Of a stretch of 28,755 nt of DNA, positions 8,401-14,850 are shown in pieces. The notes beneath the pieces were generated by a model that ran no database searches, was not told the DNA's origin, and worked only from the letters and a program-made list of their open reading frames with translations. This stretch comes from Armatimonadaceae bacterium (GTDB lineage: Bacteria; Armatimonadota; Armatimonadia; Armatimonadales; Armatimonadaceae). The stretch is taken from contig JAUJNC010000043.1 of NCBI GenBank assembly GCA_030446525.1, positions 1 to 28,755 of the forward strand, given 5' to 3'. The number at the start of each line of letters is the position of its first letter. Position 1 is the stretch's first letter. A program made the translations under genes and the position numbers.

Positions 8401-8497
8401 CTTCAACCGTTTCGGCAGCTACGCGTTAAATCCCAACCGTCTGCCCGAGCCCCTGGAGCAGTATCGAGCGTTGCGTTTCTCGCCCCTTGCCGACTGA
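5468..8497 (+). CDS. tnpA: Tn3-family transposase
   Basis: 1009 residues, full length for the family (Tn3 TnpA is about 1000). The catalytic triad is visible: D701 in SADGTQWQ, D772 in VHADTQGQS and E902 in ATNKSEAFN, with spacings close to those of Tn3 TnpA. The N-terminal third is the end-binding region. No frameshift or stop interrupts it, unlike many genes elsewhere in the window. A hairpin with a T-run 65 bases after the stop is a good terminator. TnpA acts on the 37-bp inverted repeats by replicative transposition. Confidence 0.96.
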   Translation: MPSASDTAYPRLKANPSDKELAEIYTSTENELAFAHKRTHQPVPRIGLLLLLKTFQRLGYFVLYTEIPAVVVNHIAHCAGFPEISQSPELLHAYDLGTARDRHMALVREYLGVTAYGKEARTLIIHTCLDAARTREDLVDIINIAIEELIRQRYELPAFSTLLRIARTTRYSQNRAYQERVFVALDADARDRLQSLLRREEGQARSAWDRIKREPRRATVPQLKECLEHLRWLQQLNGAAAAFADIPEVKIRQFAAEARSLDLASLADMPERKRFTLVAALILKQMARALDDVTDLFLRQVKRMHNKAEDALALYRTAQTERTDALIACLRDIMLAYTQEGTRDQRLAAVESLLERDADHLLAQCNAHSAVAMNSHLAFLPEFYSGRRSALFDFVQNVTLVSTSQDQVLSEVIAFLLAHRQARAEQIKIASGPVRPDDPANPTSRLDLSFVPDKWWPLVTGNRDRAAPVTQVHRRYLELCVFSETMQALKSGDLCIPGSDEFSDYRKELVSQEQYDKGVALYGEQAGIPVEGAAFVARLRQQLEGAARSADEGFPENEYLRIENGEPVLKRLQRKPDPPGRPRLEELLARHMSEVGILDALSDTEHWLHWTQFFGPLSGHDAKLEHPRQRYLLTTFCYGCDLGPTQTARSVKGLDRRQVSFVNQRHITEENLNQAITAVVNAYAQWPLQKVWGSGKSASADGTQWQMSAENLMAEYHIRYGGYGGIGYYLIADSYMALYSRFSTCGAWEGHYILDFIEENTSEVQPDTVHADTQGQSTAIFGLAYLLGIQLMPRIRHWKNLNLCRPSGQHRYRHIDALFSEQVDWELIRTMLPDMLRVALSIKAGTILPSTILRRLATYSRKNKLYFAFRELGRVVRTIFLLGYISSIELRHIIQAATNKSEAFNKFVQWVSFGGAGILAQSTRDEQRKFIKYNHLVANLLAFHTLVGMTRALHQIQQAGHAIDLEALATFSPYGTEHFNRFGSYALNPNRLPEPLEQYRALRFSPLAD

Positions 8498-8561
8498 TTC
8501 AGCAAAGTGGGGTAAACCCAACATGACTACCATGAGCCGCCACATCAACGGTCAATTACCG

Positions 8562-8591
8562 ATCCTCGGTGTGCCAAAATCGAGGATTTTT
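8562..8591 (+). terminator. Rho-independent terminator after tnpA
   Basis: ATCCTCG (8562-8568) pairs with CGAGGAT (8581-8587) around a 12-base loop; T8587-8591 forms the tail. It insulates the passenger gene from tnpA transcription. Confidence 0.6.
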
Positions 8592-8669
8592 GAGGCAATT
8601 TCCAGTGACAGTTGCACCGAGGCTGCTTCTTTCAGAACTATTTCATCTTTGTTGGATAGACTGTGCTTG

Positions 8670-8684
8670 TAGGGTCATACCCTA
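8670..8684. promoter_or_regulatory. Hyphenated dyad upstream of the UGSC gene
   Basis: TAGGGT-CAT-ACCCTA is a perfect dyad in the 366-bp gap between tnpA and the passenger gene, and is a candidate operator. The half-site TAGGGT also occurs in TAGGGTAACCC upstream of the UGA-containing thioredoxin-like gene. The rest of 8592-8863 shows no gene; the 8850 region supplies an AGGAGG ribosome-binding site. Confidence 0.35.
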
Positions 8685-8863
8685 AATTACCGCACGCGGT
8701 CGAATATAGAGTTAGTCGTTCATGAACCATCGGTTCACCACAACCGATGAAAATGTGCTGTGTCCGAATCGATTTCGCTGCGCGAGCAGCTTATTCTCAT
8801 AACAGGACCGCGTAGATATAACCGTTGGTCTGGGCTTTAGGCCCACGTGTAGGAGGGTGCCTG

Positions 8864-10942
8864 ATGAAACGCGGGAAACTACGGATGCTTCGATACCTGC
8901 TCAGTTTATCGAGTGGAATAGTCGTTTTCCTGTTGGTGGGTTTTGCTGGCATAGTCTCAGCTCCAGCCGAAGCTTTCGGCGCCGAGGCATCGACGCAAAT
9001 GGCCAATAAGACTGCAGCGGTTCCAAAAAACTCGGTTGAACCGGTATACAGCGTAGTGAGTCCTCTAGGTGACCCTACTGTGGAGATGATCACGATGGCT
9101 CCGCGCCTTGACACCCTGGCCGGCAAGACGGTCTGCCTGGTCTGGAACCAGGCGTTCCAGGCCGACATTACCCTCCCCGCGATTGCAGAAGCGCTGAAGG
9201 AGAAGTACCCCGATATCAAGATCATTCCCTATACGGAGATCGACGCCGCGATCCAGGCGGCGGGTCGTACGGGAGCCTCTCCTCAGCCTTCCGCGCGCCG
9301 GCCTCGACCTGGCACTCCATTCGGCGCGCGCAGACCCATACCGGGGCGGGGTGTACCGCCCACCCCGAGAGGCCCCGCGCCCGCCGGGGAGGCTCCGGAG
9401 GCGGACGGCGGTACTTCTGCGGCCGAAGCAGCCATCCTGCAGGCTGTGCTCAAGGAAAAGGGCTGCGAGGCAATCATCAGCGGAAACGGTGGGTGAGGGA
9501 CCTGCACCCCCCGCGCGGTCCGCGCGGTCATCGCAGCAGAGAGAATCGGTATTCCGGGTGTGGTCGTGACCGCTCCGGGATTTGACGAGCAGGCGCGCGC
9601 CGTGGCAACCGATCAGGGCGTGCCCTCGGTACAGATCGCCGTCTATCCGGGGCCGTTTGATATTCACTCGGACGATGAACTCCGGAAGAACAGCAAGTCG
9701 GTCGTCGTCCCTCAGGTCATCCAGGCGCTCACCAGGCCCATCGCCGCGGCAGATACCAACGTCGGGAAGAGAAAAGAGATTGTGTTTACCGGAACGCTCG
9801 ATGCCGTCAACCGGTACTTCACCGATAACAAGTGGAGTGATGGACTGGCCATTATTCCCCCGACGGTGGAAAGGGTCCAGGAGTTCCTGAAGTACACCGG
9901 TTACTCGCCGGATGAGGAGATCGCTGTACTCCCGGCGGCAAATCTGCGGGCAACGCCGCGGAACATCGCGGCGAATGCAGTGATGGCCGGCTGCCGGCCC
10001 GAGCACATGCCCGTATTGATCGCAGCGGTCAAGACTCTGGGTGACCCGGCGACCCGGTTATCGATGTCCGGCGGCAGCACCCATTCGTTCGTGCACTTTT
10101 ACCTGGTGAACGGGCCGCTGGCCCGGCAGCTTCAGATTGATCATGGCCAGGGCCTGATCGCTCACTCCACGAACCAGGTCATCGGCCGTGCCATGGGCCT
10201 GATCGAGAGGAACATAGCGGGTTACCGGATCAAGGAGTCCCAGATGGGCACCTTCGGTAAAACGCAGTCCTGGGTACTGGCGGAGGATGAAGCGGCACTG
10301 GCGAAGATCGGCTGGAGTCCTTATCACGTGGAGAAGGGCTTCTCCAACGATACGAACACGGTCGCTGTCGCCAACAGCACCGTCTGGGGGCAGAACCTGA
10401 TTCCGGCAACCTCCGATCCCAAGACGGTCATGGAGCTCATGGCTTATGGAGTGACGCGCGGCGAGATGTTCGCCAGCGGCATGATCGATTCGCGCCGGTA
10501 TCTGATGGTGACGCCGGGAGTCGCCAAGGTGCTCGCGGGCGGAGGATATACGAAGAACGGTCTGATCGAGGATGTGAGGGTGAATGCGAGAAGGATCACC
10601 CACGAGTGGGTCTTTTCGAAAGTCCACGGCTCGTTCGGCAGGGTGTTGGGGTCCTTTGAGGATGAGCTCGCCAGGTCCATGAGCGCGCCCGGCGCAGAGA
10701 AGGGGAAACTGCCACCCTGGTATCCGCGAGTCCCTGGATGGGAAGAGATTGTGACCACCCCGGCCTCCACGCGTGGGAAGCTACAGGTCATCGTCTGCGG
10801 GGACCCGAATAGAAACAAAGTGCAGATACTGGCTGGCGGTATGGGGGCGGGGATCAAGGAGATACGGCTGCCGGCCAACTGGGATGAGCTTATGGCAAAG
10901 GCGGGATACCGACCGCTTAGTGAGTTCTTTATCCGCAAATAG
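8864..10942 (+). CDS. UGSC-family selenoprotein, exported, with in-frame UGA (Sec211)
   Basis: 692 residues when UGA at 9494-9496 is read as selenocysteine; otherwise the frame splits into two genes. Residues 1-36 are a signal peptide (RYLLSLSSGIVVFLLVGFAG). The redox motif is GNGG-U-GTC, followed by TPRAVRAVIAAERIGIPGVV; U-G-x-C is the signature of the UGSC family, whose reaction is not known. The rest matches the long form of the family, with IIPPTVERVQEFL and NAVMAGCRPEHMPV. A Pro/Arg-rich insert (about residues 143-185) precedes the motif. AGGAGG stands seven bases before the ATG. Frames before and after the UGA are the same, and a SECIS-like hairpin starts 14 bases after it. Two separate genes or a nonsense mutant are unlikely alternatives. 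Confidence 0.92.
9494..9527 (+). promoter_or_regulatory. Bacterial SECIS element of the UGSC gene
   Basis: After UGA, bases 9511-9516 (CCGCGC) pair with 9522-9527 (GCGCGG) around the loop GGUCC. The loop begins 20 bases after the UGA and has G at its first two positions, as in known bacterial SECIS elements bound by SelB (the fdhF loop contains GGUC). Six uninterrupted GC pairs make it very stable. Confidence 0.88.
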
Positions 10943-10971
10943 ATCGCGATCCGGACGGTGTTTCTCGACGG

Positions 10972-10988
10972 CTTGGCGCGCGGCCAAG
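10972..10988 (+). terminator. GC-rich hairpin after the UGSC gene
   Basis: CTTGGC and GCCAAG pair around GCGCG 30 bases after the stop. There is no T-run, so it may be an mRNA end rather than an intrinsic terminator. Confidence 0.35.
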
Positions 10989-11024
10989 AGTGCTGTCCTC
11001 GACTTGGAGAGTTTCTCCCGACTT

Positions 11025-11195
11025 GGGCTCCGGCACTGGTACTGTCTGTACAGGGGCGCTTGCTTCCGGAGCCAGCCAGGCTAGCAGTTGTGTCGCAAAG
11101 TAGTAGTCGTGTACGTTTCCGCCCTGCCACTGCGGCAGGATCAGCCGCAGCGTCGTTGCCTTCTGTGTGGACAGGATACTCTTTTCTCCTTTCAA
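11025..11195 (-). pseudogene. N-terminal fragment of an arginase-family protein
   Basis: The minus strand reads TTLRLILPQWQGGN then YYFATQLLAWLAPEA and PVQTVPVPEP, the beginning of arginase/agmatinase-family proteins (about 45 residues). The frame then turns into unrelated sequence. The only starts are non-ATG (TTG at 11195), although AAAGGAGAAAAG stands in the right place. It is a relic captured inside the transposon, between the passenger gene and the right end. Confidence 0.5.
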
Positions 11196-11529
11196 AGGTC
11201 TGGGTCGGAACGCGGCGGTACTGATGAACCGGACAGCTACAGCGTGCTACATGCGCTCAGCTTGGCGCAGGAAAACCAGAGTGCGTCACGCTAACGGTCG
11301 CGTTGCTTCATGGTTTATCGCCACTAATCACCAGGCTCTCATAAAGGGCCGTTTTGGGGTCATTTCGTGTGGGAAATCGCCGATTCCTGCCCCCACGAGG
11401 GAAACGGTTTGTGTCAAAACCCCTCTCAGAATCAAAACCGACGGGTTATGACAGATAGGTTGAGCCACCCGAAAAAGCCGCAGAATCGTACTCTCAGCAA
11501 GGCGTGGCGGTCATGTTGGGTTTACTCCA
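11196..11529. other. Non-coding right arm of the transposon
   Basis: No supported gene on either strand up to the right inverted repeat. Open frames here lack ribosome-binding sites and domains. It probably consists of captured and decayed sequence. Confidence 0.5.
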
Positions 11530-11566
11530 AAGTGTGTGTTTTTTGCACGAATCCTTACCGCCCCCC
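11530..11566 (-). repeat. Right terminal inverted repeat of the transposon
   Basis: 37 bp, exact complement of 4612-4648; one more C (11567) continues the G/C-run on the outside. Confidence 0.93.
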
Positions 11567-11583
11567 CGTGTGGCTCCGCTCAT

Positions 11584-11615
11584 GCAAAACATTCCCGACG
11601 TCGGGAATGTTTTGC
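11584..11615. repeat. Perfect 32-bp palindrome
   Basis: GCAAAACATTCCCGAC is followed directly by its exact complement, with no spacer. It lies 17 bp outside the transposon's right end. A spacerless 32-bp dyad suggests a protein-binding or recombination site rather than an RNA hairpin. No second copy is seen in the window. Confidence 0.7.
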
Positions 11616-11749
11616 CGCTCGTGGGCGAGGCGTAAAGTGCGGTATTTAACGGTAACACGGCCCTCAGCGCGTTGGCCCCACGGACACGTGGGCGGGCCGA
11701 AATCCAAATAATTCCAAACGTCACCCAGGGCTTTGCTCCGCGCGCCACA

Positions 11750-11777
11750 AGGGCCGCGAAGAACTATCCCCGGCCCT
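11750..11777 (-). terminator. Hairpin over the stop codon of the thioredoxin-like gene
   Basis: AGGGCCG and CGGCCCT pair with the TAG stop in the loop. A very similar hairpin lies after the PEP-CTERM gene at 13389-13416. On the minus strand only a short T-containing tail (TGTGG) follows. Confidence 0.35.
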
Positions 11778-12144
11778 CGTCTTCCCCCTTGTGCCCTGCT
11801 CCGGCCCAAACATCGCATAGCCTTTTCATCGCCCGCCGCGGCGAGAGCGGTGTCGCTGTGGGCGCGCCGATGCCGCCCGCCCGCAGACCAGCCTCCGTGA
11901 CCAGACCGCCCTGACAAGCCTCCACGGCTTTGCCGTCCACCAGCACCGTCGGCACGCACGCCACGGCCGCCTGCCCGGCCCGCTGCCACCCGCGCACGCC
12001 CTCTCCCAGATGGACCACCGGCCGCAGATTGTACACGACCAGATCATCCCTCTCGCCGGCGATACGCTCGACCAAGTCCACGACCCGTTGGCACAGCGGT
12101 CACCCGGCGGTGAAGACTTCGACTTTGCGCTTCGTGGTTGCCAT
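11764..12144 (-). CDS. Thioredoxin-like protein with UGA at the CxxC motif, candidate selenoprotein
   Basis: 126 residues if UGA at 12102-12100 is Sec15. The ATG at 12144 follows GGGGGTG at eight bases and reads KVEVFTAG-U-PLC, then VVDLVERIA. In the related thioredoxin/glutaredoxin-like family this is FTAGCPLC, so the UGA replaces exactly the first catalytic Cys. The cis-Pro loop (ACVPTVLVDGK), EACQGG and LRAGGIG follow in one frame, so nothing else is broken. A hairpin compatible with a bacterial SECIS starts nine bases after the UGA. The last 35 residues extend past the usual family end. A Cys-to-UGA nonsense mutation is the main alternative, since several neighbouring genes carry frameshifts. 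Likely a cytosolic thiol/selenol oxidoreductase. Confidence 0.72.
12072..12102 (-). promoter_or_regulatory. Candidate SECIS hairpin of the thioredoxin-like gene
   Basis: In the mRNA, CCAA (bases 9-12 after UGA) pairs with UUGG (25-28). After a CGG bulge, GUC pairs with GAC around the loop GUG. The loop starts at base 19 with G first, inside the 16-37-base range known for bacterial SECIS elements. The upper stem is only three pairs, so it is weaker than the one in the UGSC gene. Confidence 0.55.
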
Positions 12145-12164
12145 TGTCAGCACCCCCGTAGCTA

Positions 12165-12194
12165 GGGTAACCCCAATACGCTCCGGTTAACCGG
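12165..12194. promoter_or_regulatory. Two palindromes upstream of the thioredoxin-like gene
   Basis: GGGTAACCC (12165-12173) and the perfect 12-bp CCGGTTAACCGG (12183-12194) lie 20-50 bases before the minus-strand start, where an operator would be. The remainder of 12195-12638 has no supported gene. Confidence 0.4.
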
Positions 12195-12403
12195 ATCTCG
12201 CCCCTATATTGCCCATCCACCGATTCTGCCGCGCCGCCGAGTGATGGCCAGCACTCGTGGGCCTTCAGCGGTAATCGGCACTGAAGGACATCGCCGTCAC
12301 TTTGTCTAACGTGTTGTGCCAGGGATGGACAAAGAAAAGGCCCTGCCGCACTGCGCGGCGGAGCCTTCAAGGGAGGACATGCGCTACTCCTGTTCACCCA
12401 CCA

Positions 12404-12430
12404 AAGGCCGCCGAGAGTTCCGGCGGCCTT
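12404..12430. terminator. Strong hairpin, 9-bp GC-rich stem
   Basis: AAGGCCGCC and GGCGGCCTT pair perfectly around nine bases. The minus-strand tail is TTGGTGGG and the plus-strand tail is CTCCCTG, so the transcript it ends is unclear. Confidence 0.5.
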
Positions 12431-12548
12431 CTCCCTGTGAGTGCGTCCCCTCGCCGGTGATGCCGCGCCGACGCCCTCCTCGACGGGCTCCTCGATGTCG
12501 ATGTACATCGTGCCCTGCTGCGGAAGCGTCACCTGTCAGAAAACCCGG

Positions 12549-12576
12549 TTGACAGCCCCGGGGCCCGCCCTATACT
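12549..12576 (+). promoter_or_regulatory. Promoter of the PEP-CTERM gene
   Basis: Perfect TTGACA (12549-12554), 16-bp spacer and TATACT (12571-12576), about 60 bases before the start codon. Confidence 0.7.
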
Positions 12577-12638
12577 TACATCCATCAACTAGGCCGTCCC
12601 AGAGGACGGCGCGGAGCAACAGAGAAGGGGAATCAACG

Positions 12639-13358
12639 ATGAAAGCACGTTGGGAGACGCACGTCGCCGCCCTCGGCATGGCGGCACTGGCGCTGCTGGC
12701 GGGCGGCATGCCGCCGGCCAAGGCGCAGACCATCACGCTCGACGCCGAGGACCCGGCTGGTTATGACGACACCGGGTTCCATGAACCTACGAACCAGAAC
12801 TATCTCACGGGGAGATTTGTACGCTCCGGCGGGCAGGTCGTGGTGGAACACAACTTCTTCGTCTTCGATTCGCCCGTCTTTGCGCTGCCCATCGCGAGCG
12901 TGGAACTCAGGCTCTTCAACCCCGCGACTGGCTTCGCTAGCCCGGACCCCACGGAGATTCACACCCTTCGACGTGTCCACGCCCATTCCCGCCTTGCGTG
13001 CCGGGGGCACTGGGCGCACCGATATCTTCGCGGACCTGGCTCCGGGCGTGCTGGGTATAGGTCTCAGGTGGTCTCCGCCGCCAATAACAACTCCCTGGTC
13101 ACCATCGGGTTGAACCCATCGGGTGTAACGGCTCTGAGCAATGCCACGGGCGGCCTTTTTGCTTTGGGGGGTGCAATCACGACGCTTCGTCCCGGCAGCA
13201 CCGCCAATGAACACCTCTTTTCAGCTACCAATTTCGGCACGGAGACAAGGCAGTTGGTCGTGACCCTGATCCCCGAGCCCGGCACCCTCACGCTGCTCGG
13301 CACGGGCACCCTCACCCTGCTGGGCTGCGGCTGGCGACGGCGCAGGCGGGCGGCCTAA
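12639..13358 (+). pseudogene. PEP-CTERM sorting-domain protein with compensating frameshifts
   Basis: The frame is open for 239 codons: signal peptide at residues 1-30 (ALALLAGGMPPAKAQ), a beta-rich middle, and a PEP-CTERM tail near the end (IPEPGTLTLLGTGTLTLLG followed by RRRRR), which marks export and sorting by exosortase. In 12970-13060 the frame in use reads Arg/His-rich nonsense, while the next frame reads the sensible PFDVSTPIPALRAGGTGRTD and IFADL. The original frame returns by QVVSAANNN. Two opposite indels thus scramble about 30 residues; either the gene is decaying or these are sequencing errors. The start at 12639 has AAGGGG eight bases upstream and a good promoter. Confidence 0.75.
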
Positions 13359-13388
13359 CACGGGCAAGCGCCCCTCACACAGCAGCAC

Positions 13389-13420
13389 AAGGGCCGGGAG
13401 ACCATCCCCGGCCCTTTGTT
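13389..13420 (+). terminator. Terminator after the PEP-CTERM gene
   Basis: AAGGGCCGGG (13389-13398) pairs with CCCGGCCCTT (13407-13416) around eight bases, with TTTGTTGT at and after the stem end. It begins 30 bases after the stop. Confidence 0.65.
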
Positions 13421-13520
13421 GTCCGCGCCAAGTAAACACAAAGTTGCTGCCGCAAACCGACGTTACCGGCACCGAACCGGCGGGTATAAGAGGGGCACCA
13501 CTTTCGTTTGCCTTCGACTC

Positions 13521-13549
13521 AGCCCGCGCCTGCTGGGTGCGGGCTTTTT
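13521..13549 (+). terminator. Rho-independent terminator with T-run
   Basis: AGCCCGC (13521-13527) pairs with GCGGGCT (13539-13545), and T13545-13549 follows. It ends a plus-strand transcript between the PEP-CTERM gene and the next gene; the 60 bases before it contain no supported gene. Confidence 0.65.
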
Positions 13550-13585
13550 CTAGTCTACTCACCAGACAGAGGGGAGGGGGGTGCT

Positions 13586-13978
13586 ATGTCGCAGAACAGG
13601 TCCAAAACGATGGCCGTGCGGACGGCGATGGCCTACGGGGTCGCTTTCGCCATCTGGTTCAGCTGGGCCGGCGCGGGCCGGGCCGGGGGGCAGGCAGACG
13701 AGAAGGGGCCAGCCAGGGAGGCGGCCGACCGCCTCCAACCGTTCGCCCCGACGGTCGGGCAGCACTACCTGATTTACATGCCCGACGGCCGCGAGTATAT
13801 GGGCTACCAGAAGATTCTCCTGGTCCAGAGGGTCTCCTCGAACGGCTGGGTCGAGGTCAGGACGGAGGAGGGCCAGACCTCCTGGCTCAACCTCAACCAT
13901 GCCATGCAGCTGTACCACATCGAAGACGTGAAGGAGTTCCGGGAGAAGTTCCGGGAGCAACTCGGCGGGAAGCGATAG
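13586..13978 (+). CDS. Small exported or membrane-anchored protein, unknown function
   Basis: 130 residues. A hydrophobic segment at about 9-32 (VRTAMAYGVAFAIWFSWAGA) is a signal peptide or anchor. The rest is a soluble domain (HYLIYMPDGREYMGYQKILL and later WLNLNHAMQLYHIEDV) that I do not recognise. GGGGAGGGGGGTG is an unusually long purine ribosome-binding stretch just before the ATG, and decides this start over an in-frame one at 13508. It stands alone between a terminator and a large inverted repeat, so it is probably a single-gene unit. Confidence 0.65.
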   Translation: MSQNRSKTMAVRTAMAYGVAFAIWFSWAGAGRAGGQADEKGPAREAADRLQPFAPTVGQHYLIYMPDGREYMGYQKILLVQRVSSNGWVEVRTEEGQTSWLNLNHAMQLYHIEDVKEFREKFREQLGGKR

Positions 13979-14042
13979 CGGTTGCTGCGAACGCGCCCGT
14001 GGGCTTGCCTTGCGTAGTTCGGCGAATCGGATAGCCAGCAAA

Positions 14043-14087
14043 GGGGCTCACGTTCGAGTGGCTGCCAGCCACTCGAACGTGAGCCCC
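14043..14087. repeat. Perfect 21-bp inverted repeat with 3-base loop
   Basis: GGGGCTCACGTTCGAGTGGC and the next base, and their exact complement, flank GCC. It lies between two converging genes, 65 bases after one stop and 24 before the other, and probably ends transcription from both sides although there is no T-run. Confidence 0.7.
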
Positions 14088-14110
14088 ACACGTAGAAACC
14101 CTGCTATCGT

Positions 14111-14479
14111 CTATGCGGGCACGAGTTCCCGCTCCTGTTCTGGGGCGGGCACGAGCTCTGGCTCGTCTTCTAATGCCTCTTCCAGTTCCGGCGCGTGGTG
14201 CGGGTGGATGTTTTCATATGGGGTCATCTTATTGCCGCGCCGCAACTCCTCCATGTCAAAATGGTTCTGCAGGTTGAGCCAGAACTGCGGCGTCATATTG
14301 AAGTAGCGCCCCAGGCGGAGCGCCGTGTCCAGCGTGATGGCGCGCTCGCCACGGACGATTTCGGAAACGCGTGTCGCAGTGACGCCGATGTCCTTGGCAA
14401 GCCGATACGAGGTAAGGCCGAGCGGCTCCATAAACTCGGTCTGCAAAATCTCACCCGGATGAACGTTTGGCAAACCCAT
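14111..14479 (-). CDS. higA: HigA-type antitoxin (XRE helix-turn-helix)
   Basis: 122 residues. NVHPGEILQTEFMEPLGLTS at the start, the helix-turn-helix YRLAKDIGVTATRVSEIVRG and LDTALRLGRYFNMTPQFWLN are the HigA hallmarks. The C-terminus has an unusual tail rich in Glu, Pro and His (about 25 residues). The ATG at 14479 has AGGGGGG just upstream and lies 16 bases after the toxin stop; an upstream in-frame TTG at 14509 is less likely. As in other HigBA pairs the toxin gene comes first. HigA would neutralise HigB and repress the operon through the repeats at 14800-14850. Confidence 0.9.
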   Translation of the reverse strand: MGLPNVHPGEILQTEFMEPLGLTSYRLAKDIGVTATRVSEIVRGERAITLDTALRLGRYFNMTPQFWLNLQNHFDMEELRRGNKMTPYENIHPHHAPELEEALEDEPELVPAPEQERELVPA

Positions 14480-14495
14480 TCGCTTCCCCCCTGAC

Positions 14496-14780
14496 TCAAT
14501 GGTAGTCAACTATCTCGACCTGGTACGCGTCCCCCGCCTGCCAAACGAAGCAGACGCGCCACTGATCGTTGATCCGGATACTGTACTGCCCCGCGCGATC
14601 CCCCGTGAGCCTCTCCAGGCGATTGCCGGGCGGGTGGCGCAAATCCGACACGTTCGTCGCGGCGTTCACCATCAAGAGCTTTCTGAGCGCCGGGCGCAGG
14701 ATGTCGGGCGGAAACTTGCCCCCAAGCTCCTCGCCGCGGAAGAGCTTTTCTGTCTCCTCACACCTGAAATCAACGATCAC
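14496..14780 (-). CDS. higB: HigB-type toxin (RelE-like mRNA interferase)
   Basis: 94 residues, starting MIVDFRCEETEKLF and ending RINDQWRVCFVWQ followed by VEIVDYH, which are family hallmarks with the R, W and aromatic residues of the RelE-like site. HigB cleaves mRNA on the ribosome. The start is GTG at 14780, and there is no ribosome-binding site because the -10 box ends only six bases before it. The mRNA should therefore be leaderless. Intact, next to several broken genes. Confidence 0.9.
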   Translation of the reverse strand: MIVDFRCEETEKLFRGEELGGKFPPDILRPALRKLLMVNAATNVSDLRHPPGNRLERLTGDRAGQYSIRINDQWRVCFVWQAGDAYQVEIVDYH

Positions 14781-14786
14781 GCAAGA

Positions 14787-14850
14787 ATAGTACCACGCCG
14801 CGATAATACCGTCAAGCGATAATATTACCGTCAGGCGAGATTATCGGAGT
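14787..14850 (-). promoter_or_regulatory. higBA promoter and operator repeats
   Basis: On the minus strand TTGACG (14815-14810), 17-bp spacer, TACTAT (14792-14787), then six bases to the GTG start. Direct repeats reading GCGATAAT and ACCGTCA on the plus strand occur twice (about 14800-14818 and 14817-14837), followed by an inverted ATTATCG. They cover the -35 box, as expected for HigA autorepression. Confidence 0.7.

Larger units (their letters stand above)
4612..11566. mobile_element. Tn3-family transposon with selenoprotein passenger gene
   Basis: Both ends carry the same 37-bp sequence in inverted orientation, beginning with G6CGGTAAGG and ending ACACACTT. Inside are tnpR, a res-type region, tnpA and one passenger gene. 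Length about 6.96 kb. The ends start with a G-run as Tn3-family ends do. The five bases outside each end (CTTCT and CGTGT) do not match, so the expected 5-bp target duplication is missing; this suggests recombination between copies or later rearrangement. Because the inverted repeats are identical and tnpA and tnpR are intact, the element may have moved recently. Confidence 0.92.

Noticed and set aside
12044..12532. 162-residue minus-strand open frame
   Set aside because: It overlaps the start of the UGA-containing thioredoxin-like gene in another frame, is crossed by a strong hairpin and shows no domain.
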